Below, one piece after another: positions 9,271 through 18,128 of a DNA stretch of 64,000 bases. The notes beneath the pieces were generated by a model, which saw only the letters and a list, made by a program, of their open reading frames with translations, was not told the DNA's origin and made no database searches. The stretch lies in assembly GCA_049115495.1 (NCBI GenBank), contig JAGDZV010000001.1, forward strand, positions 434,001 to 498,000, given 5' to 3'. Position numbers and translations under genes: made by a program. Numbering within the stretch: position 1 is the first letter of the stretch; each line of letters opens with the position of its first letter. The DNA comes from JACPUW01 sp049115495 (GTDB lineage Bacteria > Bacteroidota > Bacteroidia > CAILMK01 > JACPUW01).

Positions 9271-9371
9271 GCTTTAGATGAGAGCATTTTCAAACATGAT
9301 ACCCCATTAGCCCTAGTTTTTTCATAGCCCTAACCACCCAGACTGACTCCCAAGTTAGTCTGGGTTTTTTT
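9271..9371 (+). ncRNA. Putative small RNA, unit 1 of a tandem pair
   Basis: A transcript of about 100 nt is predicted between a consensus promoter and a strong intrinsic terminator, with no usable reading frame. Its 5' part can fold weakly (CTCAT with ATGAG). A 36-nt core at 9298-9333 follows and is identical in unit 2; it is pyrimidine-rich, begins GATACCCC and contains TAGCCCTA twice (9308-9315 and 9325-9332) around a T6 stretch. The terminator stem at 9337-9364 completes it. An exact core with unrelated flanks suggests selection on the core, perhaps as a C-rich seed for pairing with mRNAs or as a protein-binding site. I cannot assign a known RNA family. Confidence 0.6.
9337..9371 (+). terminator. 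Intrinsic terminator of small RNA unit 1
   Basis: The stem pairs 9337-9348 (CCCAGACTGACT) with 9353-9364 (AGTTAGTCTGGG), 12 pairs including one G-T, around a CCCA loop, followed by seven T residues. Confidence 0.9.
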
Positions 9372-9392
9372 GAAAAAAATATGTCGGTTGAT

Positions 9393-9422
9393 TTTGAGAA
9401 ATAAAATCTTACTATATATTTG
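9393..9422 (+). promoter_or_regulatory. Promoter of small RNA unit 2
   Basis: A TTTG at 9393-9396 lies 18 bases before TATATTTG at 9415-9422, close to the Bacteroidota consensus. It predicts a transcript start near 9429. Confidence 0.6.
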
Positions 9423-9428
9423 TATTAC

Positions 9429-9544
9429 CAACAAACGAGTTGGCCTTAACGAGAGTTAAGATGGATTTAGATACCCCATTAGCCCTAGTTTTTTCATAGC
9501 CCTAATTTTCCCGGGTTGGTCCCAAACCAGCCCGGGTTTTTTTT
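9429..9544 (+). ncRNA. Putative small RNA, unit 2 of a tandem pair
   Basis: This second unit starts 58 bases after unit 1 ends. Its 5' part differs from unit 1 and can form two clean hairpins, CCAAC/GTTGG and CTTAAC/GTTAAG with a GAGA loop. The 36-nt core at 9470-9505 is then repeated without any change, including both TAGCCCTA copies (9480-9487 and 9497-9504). A different terminator stem closes the unit. Independent promoters, different stems and an invariant core are what one expects of sibling regulatory RNAs. The ruvB start codon lies 68 bases downstream, so an attenuation role for ruvB is a less likely alternative. Confidence 0.6.
9510..9544 (+). terminator. Intrinsic terminator of small RNA unit 2
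   Basis: The stem pairs 9510-9520 (CCCGGGTTGGT) with 9526-9536 (ACCAGCCCGGG), 11 pairs with one G-T, and is followed by eight T residues. The sequence differs from terminator 1 although both loops begin with CCCA. Confidence 0.9.
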
Positions 9545-9612
9545 GTCTTTTTTTTCTTAAATCCCTTTTTCAAAGCTATTTCATTAAGTTGCGAAACAAT
9601 TGAGAATTTTAC

Positions 9613-10635
9613 GTGAATCTAGATTCTAACAGACCTTTTGAAGATTTATCACAGGCCGAAAAAGAGCTTGAAAGAGAGTTAAGACCGCAAAGTTTTTCTG
9701 ACTTTACGGGTCAGGCCAAGCTAATAGAAAATCTTGAAGTTTTTACCAAGGCTGCCCTAAAAAGAGGAGAAGCACTGGATCATGTTTTATTGCATGGCCC
9801 TCCGGGTTTAGGTAAAACTACCTTGGCATTTATTATTTCAAATGAATTGGGGGTTGGAATTAAAGTTACATCAGGACCGGTTCTTGACAAGCCCGGCAAT
9901 CTGGCTGGCTTGCTAACTAACCTTGAAGAAGGAGATATTTTGTTCATTGATGAGATACATAGACTTCAGCCAGTTGTTGAAGAGTACCTGTATTCCGCAA
10001 TGGAAGACTATAAGATTGACATTATGCTTGAGCAAGGTCCAAATGCTCGAAGTGTTCAAATCGCCTTAAATCCCTTTACCCTTGTAGGTGCCACTACCCG
10101 CTCGGGTTTACTTACTTCCCCATTACGTGCTAGGTTTGGAATTAAGTCTAGATTAGAGTATTATGATGCCGACTTGCTTTCCAAAATAGTAAGGCGCTCT
10201 GCAATTATTTTAAAAGTTTCAATTGAGAAAGATGCTTCTTTTGAAATTGCAAGGAGAAGTAGAGGAACCCCCAGAATTGCCAATGCTTTATTAAGAAGGG
10301 TTAGAGATTTTGCCCAGATTAAAGGTGACGGAAATATAGACCTAAAAATAACCAAGTACGGCCTTGATGCGCTTAATGTTGATGAAAACGGTTTTGACGA
10401 TATGGACAACCGAATTCTACAAGCCATTGTAGAAAAATTTTCAGGTGGACCAGTAGGCCTTACAACAATTGCCACAGCTGTTTCTGAAGATGCTGGAACC
10501 ATTGAAGAAGTTTATGAACCATACCTTATTCAAGAAGGCTTCTTAAAACGTACACCCCGAGGACGCGAAGCAACACCTAAAGCCTTTAGGCACTTAGGGA
10601 AATTACCACACAATCAAGGGGGTCTTTTTGACTAA
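9613..10635 (+). CDS. ruvB: Holliday junction branch migration helicase RuvB
   Basis: This is the 340-residue AAA+ motor that, with RuvA, drives branch migration of Holliday junctions. The Walker A motif GPPGLGKTT is at residues 62-70, the Walker B DILFIDEIH near 108-116, and the sensor/arginine-finger segment GATTRSGLLTSPLRARFG near 157. A C-terminal winged helix (GGPVGLTTIATAVSEDAGTI) completes the fold, and the length is normal for the family. The start is GTG at 9613, supported by the usual start of the RuvB N-terminal region. The stop overlaps the queG start by one base (TAATG), so the two are coupled. RuvA and RuvC are not in this window. Confidence 0.97.
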   Translation: MNLDSNRPFEDLSQAEKELERELRPQSFSDFTGQAKLIENLEVFTKAALKRGEALDHVLLHGPPGLGKTTLAFIISNELGVGIKVTSGPVLDKPGNLAGLLTNLEEGDILFIDEIHRLQPVVEEYLYSAMEDYKIDIMLEQGPNARSVQIALNPFTLVGATTRSGLLTSPLRARFGIKSRLEYYDADLLSKIVRRSAIILKVSIEKDASFEIARRSRGTPRIANALLRRVRDFAQIKGDGNIDLKITKYGLDALNVDENGFDDMDNRILQAIVEKFSGGPVGLTTIATAVSEDAGTIEEVYEPYLIQEGFLKRTPRGREATPKAFRHLGKLPHNQGGLFD

Positions 10636-11558
10636 TGGACAAAAAAGCCCAAAGCCAACTTATAAAAAAACTAGCAAAGCAACTAGGTTTTAATGCTTGT
10701 GGCATTTCAAAAGCAGAATTTTTAGAGCCCGAAGCTAGAAAACTTGAACTTTGGCTTAGTCAAAACATGAATGGTAAAATGGCCTATATGGCCAATAATT
10801 TTGATAAAAGAACTGACCCTACAAAACTATTTGAAGGATGTAAATCGGTAGTATCATTAGTGCTAAACTATTACCCACAAGAAGAACAAGATACTGGGTT
10901 ACCCAAAATATCGAGATACGCCTATGGTAGAGACTATCACAAGGTGCTTAAGGGCAAATGCAAGGCTTTAATTAACCAATTACAAGGCGAAATTGGCGAT
11001 TTTGCAGGTAGAGCATTTGTAGATAGTGCTCCCGTAATGGACAAGGCTTGGGCACAACGGTCAGGTCTTGGATGGATTGGCAAACACTCAAATCTTATTA
11101 ACCGTAACATTGGCAGCTACTTTTTTATTGCTGAGATTCTATGTGACCTTGATTTGGCACCTGACGCCCCTATTAAAGACTATTGCGGCTCATGCACCAA
11201 ATGCATAGATGCTTGTCCTACAGATGCCATTGAATCTCCCTATGTTGTAAATGGAAGCAAATGCATTTCTTATTTAACCATTGAACTCAAGGATGCCATC
11301 CCTACGGAGTTTAAAGGGAAATTTGAAAACTGGGCATTTGGTTGCGACATTTGCCAAGAAGTGTGCCCATGGAACCGCTTTTCTACGCCAAATAATGAGA
11401 ATGACTTTAACTACCGAAAGGATGCTATGGAGCTAAATGAAAAAGAATGGCTTGAAATAACCGAAGATATTTTCAACAAAAAGTTTGCCGGTAGTCCAAT
11501 TAGAAGAACTGGAATTCAAGGAATGAAAAGAAACATTAGGTTTTTAAAACCTGATTAA
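10635..11558 (+). CDS. queG: Epoxyqueuosine reductase QueG
   Basis: This 307-residue cobalamin- and iron-sulfur-dependent enzyme catalyses the last step of queuosine formation in tRNA anticodons. Two ferredoxin-like 4Fe-4S cysteine sets are visible, CGSCTKCIDACP from about residue 185 and CDICQEVCPWN from about residue 237, and the N-terminal corrinoid-binding domain has the typical AFVDSAPVMDKAWAQRSGLGWIG region split across residues 130-160. The length agrees with the shorter form that lacks the C-terminal HEAT repeats. It overlaps ruvB by one base and the convergent TonB-domain gene by four. Its need for cobalamin links it functionally to the B12 uptake operon at 22.8-28.5 kb. Confidence 0.96.
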   Translation: MDKKAQSQLIKKLAKQLGFNACGISKAEFLEPEARKLELWLSQNMNGKMAYMANNFDKRTDPTKLFEGCKSVVSLVLNYYPQEEQDTGLPKISRYAYGRDYHKVLKGKCKALINQLQGEIGDFAGRAFVDSAPVMDKAWAQRSGLGWIGKHSNLINRNIGSYFFIAEILCDLDLAPDAPIKDYCGSCTKCIDACPTDAIESPYVVNGSKCISYLTIELKDAIPTEFKGKFENWAFGCDICQEVCPWNRFSTPNNENDFNYRKDAMELNEKEWLEITEDIFNKKFAGSPIRRTGIQGMKRNIRFLKPD

Positions 11559-11998
11559 CGTCTCTTTTTTCTTTTGGGCTCACCCATGTAAAAGCCGATT
11601 GGAAGTTCATAAGAAACCCTTGCAGGAGTTTCATCATCAAACCTTCCTGGTTGCCAATTCGGCATAGAATTAATTACTCTTACCGCTTCTGTTTTCATAG
11701 CTAGTGTTGCATTTTTACTGGCTTTTTCGTCAATTTCAATATTGCTCAAGCTCCCATCTTTTTCAATAACAAAACTTATATATACTACCCCTTCGTTTTT
11801 GTTAAGCCTATCTTCATATGGGTATTTAACATTTTCTCTTAAAAATAAAGATAGACTATCTACGCCTCCCGTATACTCAGGCATTTGGTAAACGATTTTA
11901 TATACCTTATCAGTTTTTTGGGCCTTTACAAAACCTGCTGAAATAAAAAAGAGCAACCACAATGTAGTTGCTCTTTTAAATATGCTATTTACAATCAT
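11555..11998 (-). CDS. Secreted TonB C-terminal-domain protein
   Basis: This 147-residue protein has a signal peptide (cleavage near GFVKAQ) and a TonB C-terminal-type domain: YPYEDRLNKNEGVVYISFVIEKDG with a later MPNWQPGRFDDETPARVSYELPI stretch, both typical of the energy-transducer fold in Bacteroidota. It lacks the long proline-rich periplasmic arm and an uncleaved N-terminal anchor, so it is probably not a working TonB but a periplasmic protein with the same fold. The C-terminus is strongly basic (KRKKRR). It starts with a one-base overlap of the DUF2723 stop and so belongs to that transcript. Confidence 0.85.
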   Translation of the reverse strand: MIVNSIFKRATTLWLLFFISAGFVKAQKTDKVYKIVYQMPEYTGGVDSLSLFLRENVKYPYEDRLNKNEGVVYISFVIEKDGSLSNIEIDEKASKNATLAMKTEAVRVINSMPNWQPGRFDDETPARVSYELPIGFYMGEPKRKKRR

Positions 11999-14900
11999 TA
12001 CTTAATTGTACTTATCACAGTTTCCCAATCACTGGCGTCCTTATCATTTTGCTTAGCTGATTGAACCATTCTTCTAAGCATCATTACATTTTGTTCAATC
12101 ATTTGTCTTGCTTCTTGTTGTTTTTCTCTATCAAGACTCATGTACCAATTAAGTTCGCTTACCAGGTATTTGGCAATTCTCTGATCTAGATCATATGCCT
12201 TATCTATCTCGCCAAGCTCATAATACATTTGAGAGTATTGAACCATGTAGGCGTCATATGGTACTAAATGTTCAGGAATATTTTGAAGTCCTTTATCAAG
12301 TACTTCAATTGCACGCTTACGTTTACTGTCAATAATTGTTTTGTCTAAACCATCAGTATTTTCTCCACCAGCCATTAAAAAGTTATACTCTTGTTCGGCG
12401 TAGCGAGATTCCATCATCAACTTATTGGCTAATCTAACAAAGATATTTCTGAAGTTTTTAGCCTGTCGCATAAGAACAAAGTCAACCCACATGTCTTCTT
12501 CATAATCTAAGCCACCCCAAGTAAATTTATTACTTACGTTGTCAAACATTATATCGGTATCAACCCTTCCCGGCTGACCATCTACATCAAGTCTGTTGTC
12601 TTGCTTAATAGGAACTAATCTGTACGTTAACCCTTCCATTTGTAAATATGGCATTAGGTTTATATAGGCTGCTGTACCTGTTGTAATAGCCCAATAAATT
12701 GGTCTTTTCCAACCATTTCTGGCATTGGTAGCAATAACATCAAGCACACACAAGTCAGCTTTCATTAGCGTGTTTTTCTTAACATTCCACGAAATTGACT
12801 TTACTATCTTATCAGCATTTTCTTCACTTACAGTTCCGCTATTTATTACTGCGTTTTTATCAATTGAAATCTTAAACTTCTTTGAAGGAAAGAAATTAAG
12901 GTAATCACCGCTTTGCATTTGAACCTTGGTTTCTCTTTTATCGCTGGCAATAAACCTTATTAGGTCATAAAGCTCTAATCGAGAGTCTTTTGAAAGATTA
13001 GGTAATCCATGATTTTCATAGAAAAGTGCATAATCTCTTGTACCCTGACGATATTTACCCGGATGCATGGTCATCTGAATAGAGTCGGCATTATTGATTG
13101 GCCTTCTCATTTGGTTTATATACCAATCAGTGTTCAGTAAACTAAGGTTTATGATTCTAATATCATCTCTAATACCTTCAACTTCTTGAGCATACCAAAG
13201 AGGATAAGTATCATTATCACCATTTGTAAAAAGAATGGCATTTGGTGCGCAAGACTCCAAGTAATTACTTCCGAAAGCCAAAGGAACTGTTCTATTTGAC
13301 CTATCATGATCGTCCCATTCTTCAGCCACCATATTAATTGGCACAAGTAATAAAAGTATAAAACCTGACCCGGCAGCCGCCAGCGTAGGATTAAGCTTAG
13401 TTCTTAAGAAATTCCAGATAGCAAGTGCTCCAAGGGCAATCCATATAGCATAAAAGTAAAATGATGCTACAAACACATAGTCTCTTTCACGCGGTTGCAA
13501 AGGAGGCATGTTAAGGTAAACGGCCAAGGCAATACCTGTCATTACAAAATATATGAGTACATATAAGAAAGACTCTTGATTCTTTCTTGCATGAAAAACC
13601 AAGCCTATTAATCCAAGAATGAATGGAATACCATAAAGAAGGTTTCTAGACTTATCGTTTCTGACATGATCTGGCAAATTATCACTACTTGGCACATCAA
13701 AAAGACCTTGATCTATGCCATTAATACCCGATATTATATTTCCTTGAAATGATGATCCGTGTCCTTGGGTATCATTTTGTCTACCAATAAAATTCCATCC
13801 AAAATATCTAAACCACATGTGGTTTAGTTGATATTTCATGAAAAATGCGATATTATCTCCTACAGATGGGGTTCTAACCGCTCTTCGAATACTTGGAACC
13901 CAACGTTTGTACTCTGATATATGGTCTTCTTGCCTTGAATACATTCTAGGGAAAACAACCGTATGCTCTGCAGAGTAATCTTCTTCGTACTTTCTTTCAG
14001 TAAAAATGTATTCTTCTTCGCCTTTACGATATTGCTTTGCTCCCGTTTTGTCAGCTGAATAGCCATTTGTTGCAGTATATGCAGTAAAATTAGGTCCTTT
14101 AAGAATTGGTCTATCTCCGTACTGTTCACGGTTTAAGTAAGAGAGCAATGAGAAAACATTCTCAGGATCATTCATATCAATAGCCGGATTGGCTAATGAC
14201 CTAACAACAACCATTGTATAAGAACTATAGCCTATTAGAATAACCGCAAATGAGGTTAACACAACATTTGCTAATCCTTTGTTATTTACGTAAGTGTAAT
14301 AAATACCATAAACAACTGCACCAATAAGCATTGCAATAAACACAAATGCTCCCATCCAAAAAGGTAGATTGAATGAGTTAACGAAAATGAGCTCAAACTT
14401 TGAAATTAAGTTTGGTATTCCGATGATAATACCAACCTGAACTAGCCCGAGAATTACAAGACCAATAAATGACGTGATTATAAAGCCTCTAAAATCATAA
14501 CCGAATTTTCTGAAATAGTAAACCAATGCCATTGCCGGAATTGCTAGCAAACTCATTAAGTGTACTCCACTTGATAATCCTATAAAAAAGCAAATAAGTA
14601 CAATCCAGCGCATATTGTCTGGCTCATCTGCTCTTCTCTCCCATTTCATCATAAGCCAACTTACCAATGCAATAAACATTGAAGACATGGCGTAAACTTC
14701 ACCTTCAACAGCAGAGAACCACGCGGTATCTGACCAGGTGTATGCCAATGAACCAATTAAACCGGCTGCAATTACAGCCATCATTTGATCGGCTTTAACA
14801 TTCTTCTCATCGTTAAAAGCAATTTTGGTAGCAATGGCAGTAATGGTCCAAAACAAGAACAAAGAAGCCATAGCGCTCATAAGCGCCGATGAAAAATTAA

Positions 14901-15141
14901 CAAGATCAGGCACTAAAGCATCTTGTCCGAAAGCGAAAATTGTAAATACATGGTTTAGCATCAAAAAGAAAGGTGCCCCGGGAGGGTGTACCACTTCTAA
15001 TTTGTATGATGCGGGAATAAATTCACCACAATCCCATAAACTTACCGATGCTTCTTGAGTAAGGGCATAGGTAAAAAGAGCAATGATGAACACAAGCCAT
15101 CCTGCTACAGTGTTAATTTTCGAATAGTTCTTAAAATCCAT
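11998..15141 (-). CDS. DUF2723 multi-pass membrane protein, GT-C-like
   Basis: This 1047-residue protein has about a dozen hydrophobic segments in its first 600 residues and a soluble, TPR-like C-terminal part. The N-terminal family motif is clear: WDCGEF at 36-41 and HPPGAP at 52-57, with acidic residues placed as in GT-C glycosyltransferases using lipid-linked sugars. DUF2723 is nearly ubiquitous in Bacteroidota. A role in transferring sugars to proteins or glycolipids at the periplasmic face is inferred from the fold, not shown here. The TonB-domain gene follows with a one-base overlap. Start at 15141 is the ATG before MDFKNYSKINTVAGWL. Confidence 0.88.
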   Translation of the reverse strand: MDFKNYSKINTVAGWLVFIIALFTYALTQEASVSLWDCGEFIPASYKLEVVHPPGAPFFLMLNHVFTIFAFGQDALVPDLVNFSSALMSAMASLFLFWTITAIATKIAFNDEKNVKADQMMAVIAAGLIGSLAYTWSDTAWFSAVEGEVYAMSSMFIALVSWLMMKWERRADEPDNMRWIVLICFFIGLSSGVHLMSLLAIPAMALVYYFRKFGYDFRGFIITSFIGLVILGLVQVGIIIGIPNLISKFELIFVNSFNLPFWMGAFVFIAMLIGAVVYGIYYTYVNNKGLANVVLTSFAVILIGYSSYTMVVVRSLANPAIDMNDPENVFSLLSYLNREQYGDRPILKGPNFTAYTATNGYSADKTGAKQYRKGEEEYIFTERKYEEDYSAEHTVVFPRMYSRQEDHISEYKRWVPSIRRAVRTPSVGDNIAFFMKYQLNHMWFRYFGWNFIGRQNDTQGHGSSFQGNIISGINGIDQGLFDVPSSDNLPDHVRNDKSRNLLYGIPFILGLIGLVFHARKNQESFLYVLIYFVMTGIALAVYLNMPPLQPRERDYVFVASFYFYAIWIALGALAIWNFLRTKLNPTLAAAGSGFILLLLVPINMVAEEWDDHDRSNRTVPLAFGSNYLESCAPNAILFTNGDNDTYPLWYAQEVEGIRDDIRIINLSLLNTDWYINQMRRPINNADSIQMTMHPGKYRQGTRDYALFYENHGLPNLSKDSRLELYDLIRFIASDKRETKVQMQSGDYLNFFPSKKFKISIDKNAVINSGTVSEENADKIVKSISWNVKKNTLMKADLCVLDVIATNARNGWKRPIYWAITTGTAAYINLMPYLQMEGLTYRLVPIKQDNRLDVDGQPGRVDTDIMFDNVSNKFTWGGLDYEEDMWVDFVLMRQAKNFRNIFVRLANKLMMESRYAEQEYNFLMAGGENTDGLDKTIIDSKRKRAIEVLDKGLQNIPEHLVPYDAYMVQYSQMYYELGEIDKAYDLDQRIAKYLVSELNWYMSLDREKQQEARQMIEQNVMMLRRMVQSAKQNDKDASDWETVISTIK

Positions 15142-15300
15142 TATGGATACAGTTTTTCAATTGACGCGGGGCGCAAATTATGAAAATAAATCTTTGGCGG
15201 GGATTTAATTTAACAATAGGCAGGTTAATAAGCGTTAGCCATTGTTAAGCAAGTTACTATAATTTTATCTCAAGCTCTAAAAACAGCACTACAATACACA

Positions 15301-15334
15301 AAAAAGCCCCAAATGCTATTGCAAATGGGGCTCT
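15301..15334 (-). terminator. Intrinsic terminator of the three-repeat T9SS gene
   Basis: On the minus strand AGCCCCA (15326-15332) pairs with TGGGGCT (15305-15311) and a T run follows (15300-15305). It lies 25 bases past the stop of the upstream gene. Confidence 0.85.
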
Positions 15335-15356
15335 TGGTTTTTAGATATTCTGTTTC

Positions 15357-18014
15357 TTACTTCTTCACAATTCTATTTGTGAAAGTTTTACCTTCTACGG
15401 TTAAACCTTCAATAATGTAAACACCTTTTCTTAAGCTGCTTACATCAATAGAATTTTGAACATTGGTAAATGTTTTCACTTTGACGCCAACCAGATTGTA
15501 AACATCAACCCTTTGAATTTTAACTTCTGAAGTGATTACCAAAGTTCCTGAAGTTGGAGTAGGATAAACTGTTATATCAGTCTTTTTAGTTTCTTCTAAA
15601 TTAACTTTAGCATCAATGTCCATTAATGAACGAGGGAAAATTTGATATCCTTCATCTTTAGGCTCACTACTATCGTACTGTCCACCAATTCCCATAATAT
15701 CAAATTTGTATTTTGGAGCTTCCATACCAGGTATGTCAGTATCGCTATCTACTCTTAAGGTAAATGTATCTACACCATTGGTAAAATCAGCATTAAAAGA
15801 ACCTGAAGCTGACCATTGACTTGCATCAACAAGTTCCACATCCTTAAACATTACCAAATAAGACTCTGTCATTTCATTTAAGTCAGAAACTTCAATGGCT
15901 TCAACCGTAATATTAGAGTCCATTAAGTTGATAGAATCTGCACTTACAAATTGAGTAAGACCATTAAAAGACCCAAGCTCTCCGTAAATCCAAATACTAT
16001 CACCAATACGTGGTTGGTAACCTGTCCAATCTCTTAAATAAGTAGTTAAACCCCAGCCATTTGATTGAAAGCTGATTTGCATGCCACCACTACCGCCAAA
16101 GTTTACGTCGTTATTTACAACGCCACCTACAGCAATGTTTTTGTCTTCGTATAAAGAAACACCATTTTCATTATTTTCTCTAGCTTCTTCAATGGTAAGC
16201 ATGTATTGATCAAATTCAATATCCCACCAATTTCTAGGGAAAAGTTGGTAACCTTCATTTCTTGGATCGCTTGAATCGTACTGTCCGCCTATTCCTATAA
16301 GATCAAAACTTGAAGCTTGTGGCATTCTTTCATCAATATCGGTATCACTATCTACGCGAACTGCAAAAGTGTCAACACCGTTGGTAACATCAATATTAAA
16401 AGATCTTCCATTGCTCCACTGAGATGGATCAACCCAAGTTAAACCTTCCATTTTAACCAATTTTGACTCGGTTGACTCATCAAGCATCGTAACAACTTCT
16501 GGCATTACCATAATACCTGAATCAAGTAGATGAATAGAATCTGCACTTACAAATTGAGTAAGGCCATTAAATGCACCAAGCTCACCATAAACTGCAATAC
16601 TGTCGCCCATACGAGGCTCATAACCAGTCCAACTTCTTAAATATGTTGTTACGGCCCAACCAGCATCTTGGAAACTGATTTGCATTCCGCCTCCACCACC
16701 AAAGTTGGTAGAATTATTCACTACACCACGGGTAACTAATTTCTTACCATCGTAAATTGACATGGTGTTCATGTTGTTTTCTCTAACTTGCTCAATGCTT
16801 AAGTCGTACATATCAAATTCAAGATCAATCCACTCTCTTGGAAACAATTGATATCCTTCATCTTTTGGAACACTTGAATCATACTGTCCGCCAATACCAA
16901 TTGCACTAAATCCAGAAGCTTGAGCTCCTCTTCCATCAATATCAGTGTCACTGTCTACTCTCAAGGTAAAGGTGTCAGTTCCGTTTGTAGCATCAATATT
17001 AAATGAACCACTTGTTCTCCATTGTGATGGATCTACCCAGGTAAGGTTTTCTATTTTTACTAACTTAGATTCAGTTGATTCATCAAGCATGGTAACAACT
17101 TCTGCACTAACAGAAGCACCTGTTGATTTTACTATAATAGAATCTGCAGAAGTAAACTGAGTAAGGCCATTGAACTCTCCAATAGTTCCATAAATCCAAA
17201 TACTATCTCCCAATACTGGAGTGTATCCAGTCCAGCTTCTTAAGTATGATGTAATTGCCCAACCTTGTGATTGAATGCTAATTTGCATTCCGCCTCCACC
17301 ACCAAAGTTTACAGCATTGTTTACATAACCACCAGTTACTACCGTTTGACCATCATAAGTAGAAACACCGTCAGCGTCATTTACTCTTAAGTCTTTAATA
17401 GAAATAGTATTGTTATTACCTCCTGTTTGAGATTTATGACAATCTGATGTATGAGCTCCCCAATAGGTATAAGTATTTTGAGCGTAAACATCCCATTGTG
17501 CAGCACTCTTTTTCCAATTTGTGGTTCCTGATTTTACACCTGCTTTTCTTACTAATGTATATTCGCTTGTAGCACCAGTTCCAACAGTCCAGTTTCTACC
17601 CGGGTCAACACCAACAATACCAATAATATCTAAAGTATCAAATGCAGTTCCGTTGTATTTACCTAATACAAGGGCATCATCACCATTATAAAATGTAACA
17701 CTATGGGCTGTATCGGCATATCTCTTTAGAGCAGTTGCCGAGCCTGAGTTAACTACCTTGTAGCTTGAATCGGCTTCGAGCGTTCCGCTCAAAACCAATA
17801 ATTGCGAAGCAGTAGTACCACCATTTGAGAATAGTGCCACTCCATAGGCCGATAGATCAATTGAAGAACTTGTAGGATTGTAAATTTCAAAACCTTTATT
17901 GTTACTGCTTCCTTCAATATATTCTGATATAAATAAATCAGAACAATCGGTTTGAGCATTAACAGAAAAGCCTAAAACTACTCCCAACAAAAGGGTAAAG
18001 ATTTTTCTCATCAT
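15357..18014 (-). CDS. Large T9SS-secreted protein: lamin-tail domain plus three tandem repeats
   Basis: This protein of about 885 residues starts at the ATG at 18014 (MMRKIFTLLLGVVLGFSVNAQ), which gives a proper signal peptide; the longer frame to 18125 adds an implausible leader. A lamin-tail-like domain (CSDLFISEYIEGSSNNKGFEIYN) occupies about residues 20-150. Three repeats of about 200 residues follow (about 204-403, 404-605 and 606-805), each with NFGG(G/S)GGMQIS, a YLR(S/D)WTGY segment, FNGLTQF and GIGGQYDSS. They look like beta-rich adhesive or OB-like modules. The protein ends in a T9SS type A sorting domain (VYPTPTSGTL... to IVKK). A surface adhesin or extracellular enzyme accessory is plausible; no catalytic motif was recognised. 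Confidence 0.88.
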   Translation of the reverse strand: MMRKIFTLLLGVVLGFSVNAQTDCSDLFISEYIEGSSNNKGFEIYNPTSSSIDLSAYGVALFSNGGTTASQLLVLSGTLEADSSYKVVNSGSATALKRYADTAHSVTFYNGDDALVLGKYNGTAFDTLDIIGIVGVDPGRNWTVGTGATSEYTLVRKAGVKSGTTNWKKSAAQWDVYAQNTYTYWGAHTSDCHKSQTGGNNNTISIKDLRVNDADGVSTYDGQTVVTGGYVNNAVNFGGGGGMQISIQSQGWAITSYLRSWTGYTPVLGDSIWIYGTIGEFNGLTQFTSADSIIVKSTGASVSAEVVTMLDESTESKLVKIENLTWVDPSQWRTSGSFNIDATNGTDTFTLRVDSDTDIDGRGAQASGFSAIGIGGQYDSSVPKDEGYQLFPREWIDLEFDMYDLSIEQVRENNMNTMSIYDGKKLVTRGVVNNSTNFGGGGGMQISFQDAGWAVTTYLRSWTGYEPRMGDSIAVYGELGAFNGLTQFVSADSIHLLDSGIMVMPEVVTMLDESTESKLVKMEGLTWVDPSQWSNGRSFNIDVTNGVDTFAVRVDSDTDIDERMPQASSFDLIGIGGQYDSSDPRNEGYQLFPRNWWDIEFDQYMLTIEEARENNENGVSLYEDKNIAVGGVVNNDVNFGGSGGMQISFQSNGWGLTTYLRDWTGYQPRIGDSIWIYGELGSFNGLTQFVSADSINLMDSNITVEAIEVSDLNEMTESYLVMFKDVELVDASQWSASGSFNADFTNGVDTFTLRVDSDTDIPGMEAPKYKFDIMGIGGQYDSSEPKDEGYQIFPRSLMDIDAKVNLEETKKTDITVYPTPTSGTLVITSEVKIQRVDVYNLVGVKVKTFTNVQNSIDVSSLRKGVYIIEGLTVEGKTFTNRIVKK
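15595..17405 (-). repeat. Three tandem coding repeats of about 605 bp
   Basis: Blocks at about 17405-16801, 16800-16195 and 16194-15595 encode the same domain. Shared peptide landmarks recur in order in each: NFGG.GGMQIS, GDSI, FNGLTQF, DSDTDI and GIGGQYDSS. Repeats 1 and 2 are closer to each other than to repeat 3, which lacks the MLDESTESKLVK segment in that exact form. Confidence 0.85.
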
Positions 18015-18128
18015 TGTGCGTTTCAAAGTTTTGGGCAAATGTAAAAAACACAGAAAGCCAAACCCTGTATGTGAAGAGATTCTTTCAGAGAAGATTACAA
18101 TAAATGACAATCTTTGTTGTTGCATATA

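Noticed and set aside
9223..9612. tRNA, or attenuator of ruvB
   Set aside because: No cloverleaf can be drawn; each unit has its own promoter and terminator, and terminator 2 precedes the ruvB start by 68 bases with no leader peptide, so attenuation is less likely than independent small RNAs.
11555..11998. Functional TonB energy transducer
   Set aside because: It has a cleavable signal and no proline-rich arm or uncleaved membrane anchor, so only the C-terminal fold is present.
18015..18125. N-terminal extension of the three-repeat T9SS protein
   Set aside because: It would bury the signal peptide about 38 residues inside the protein.
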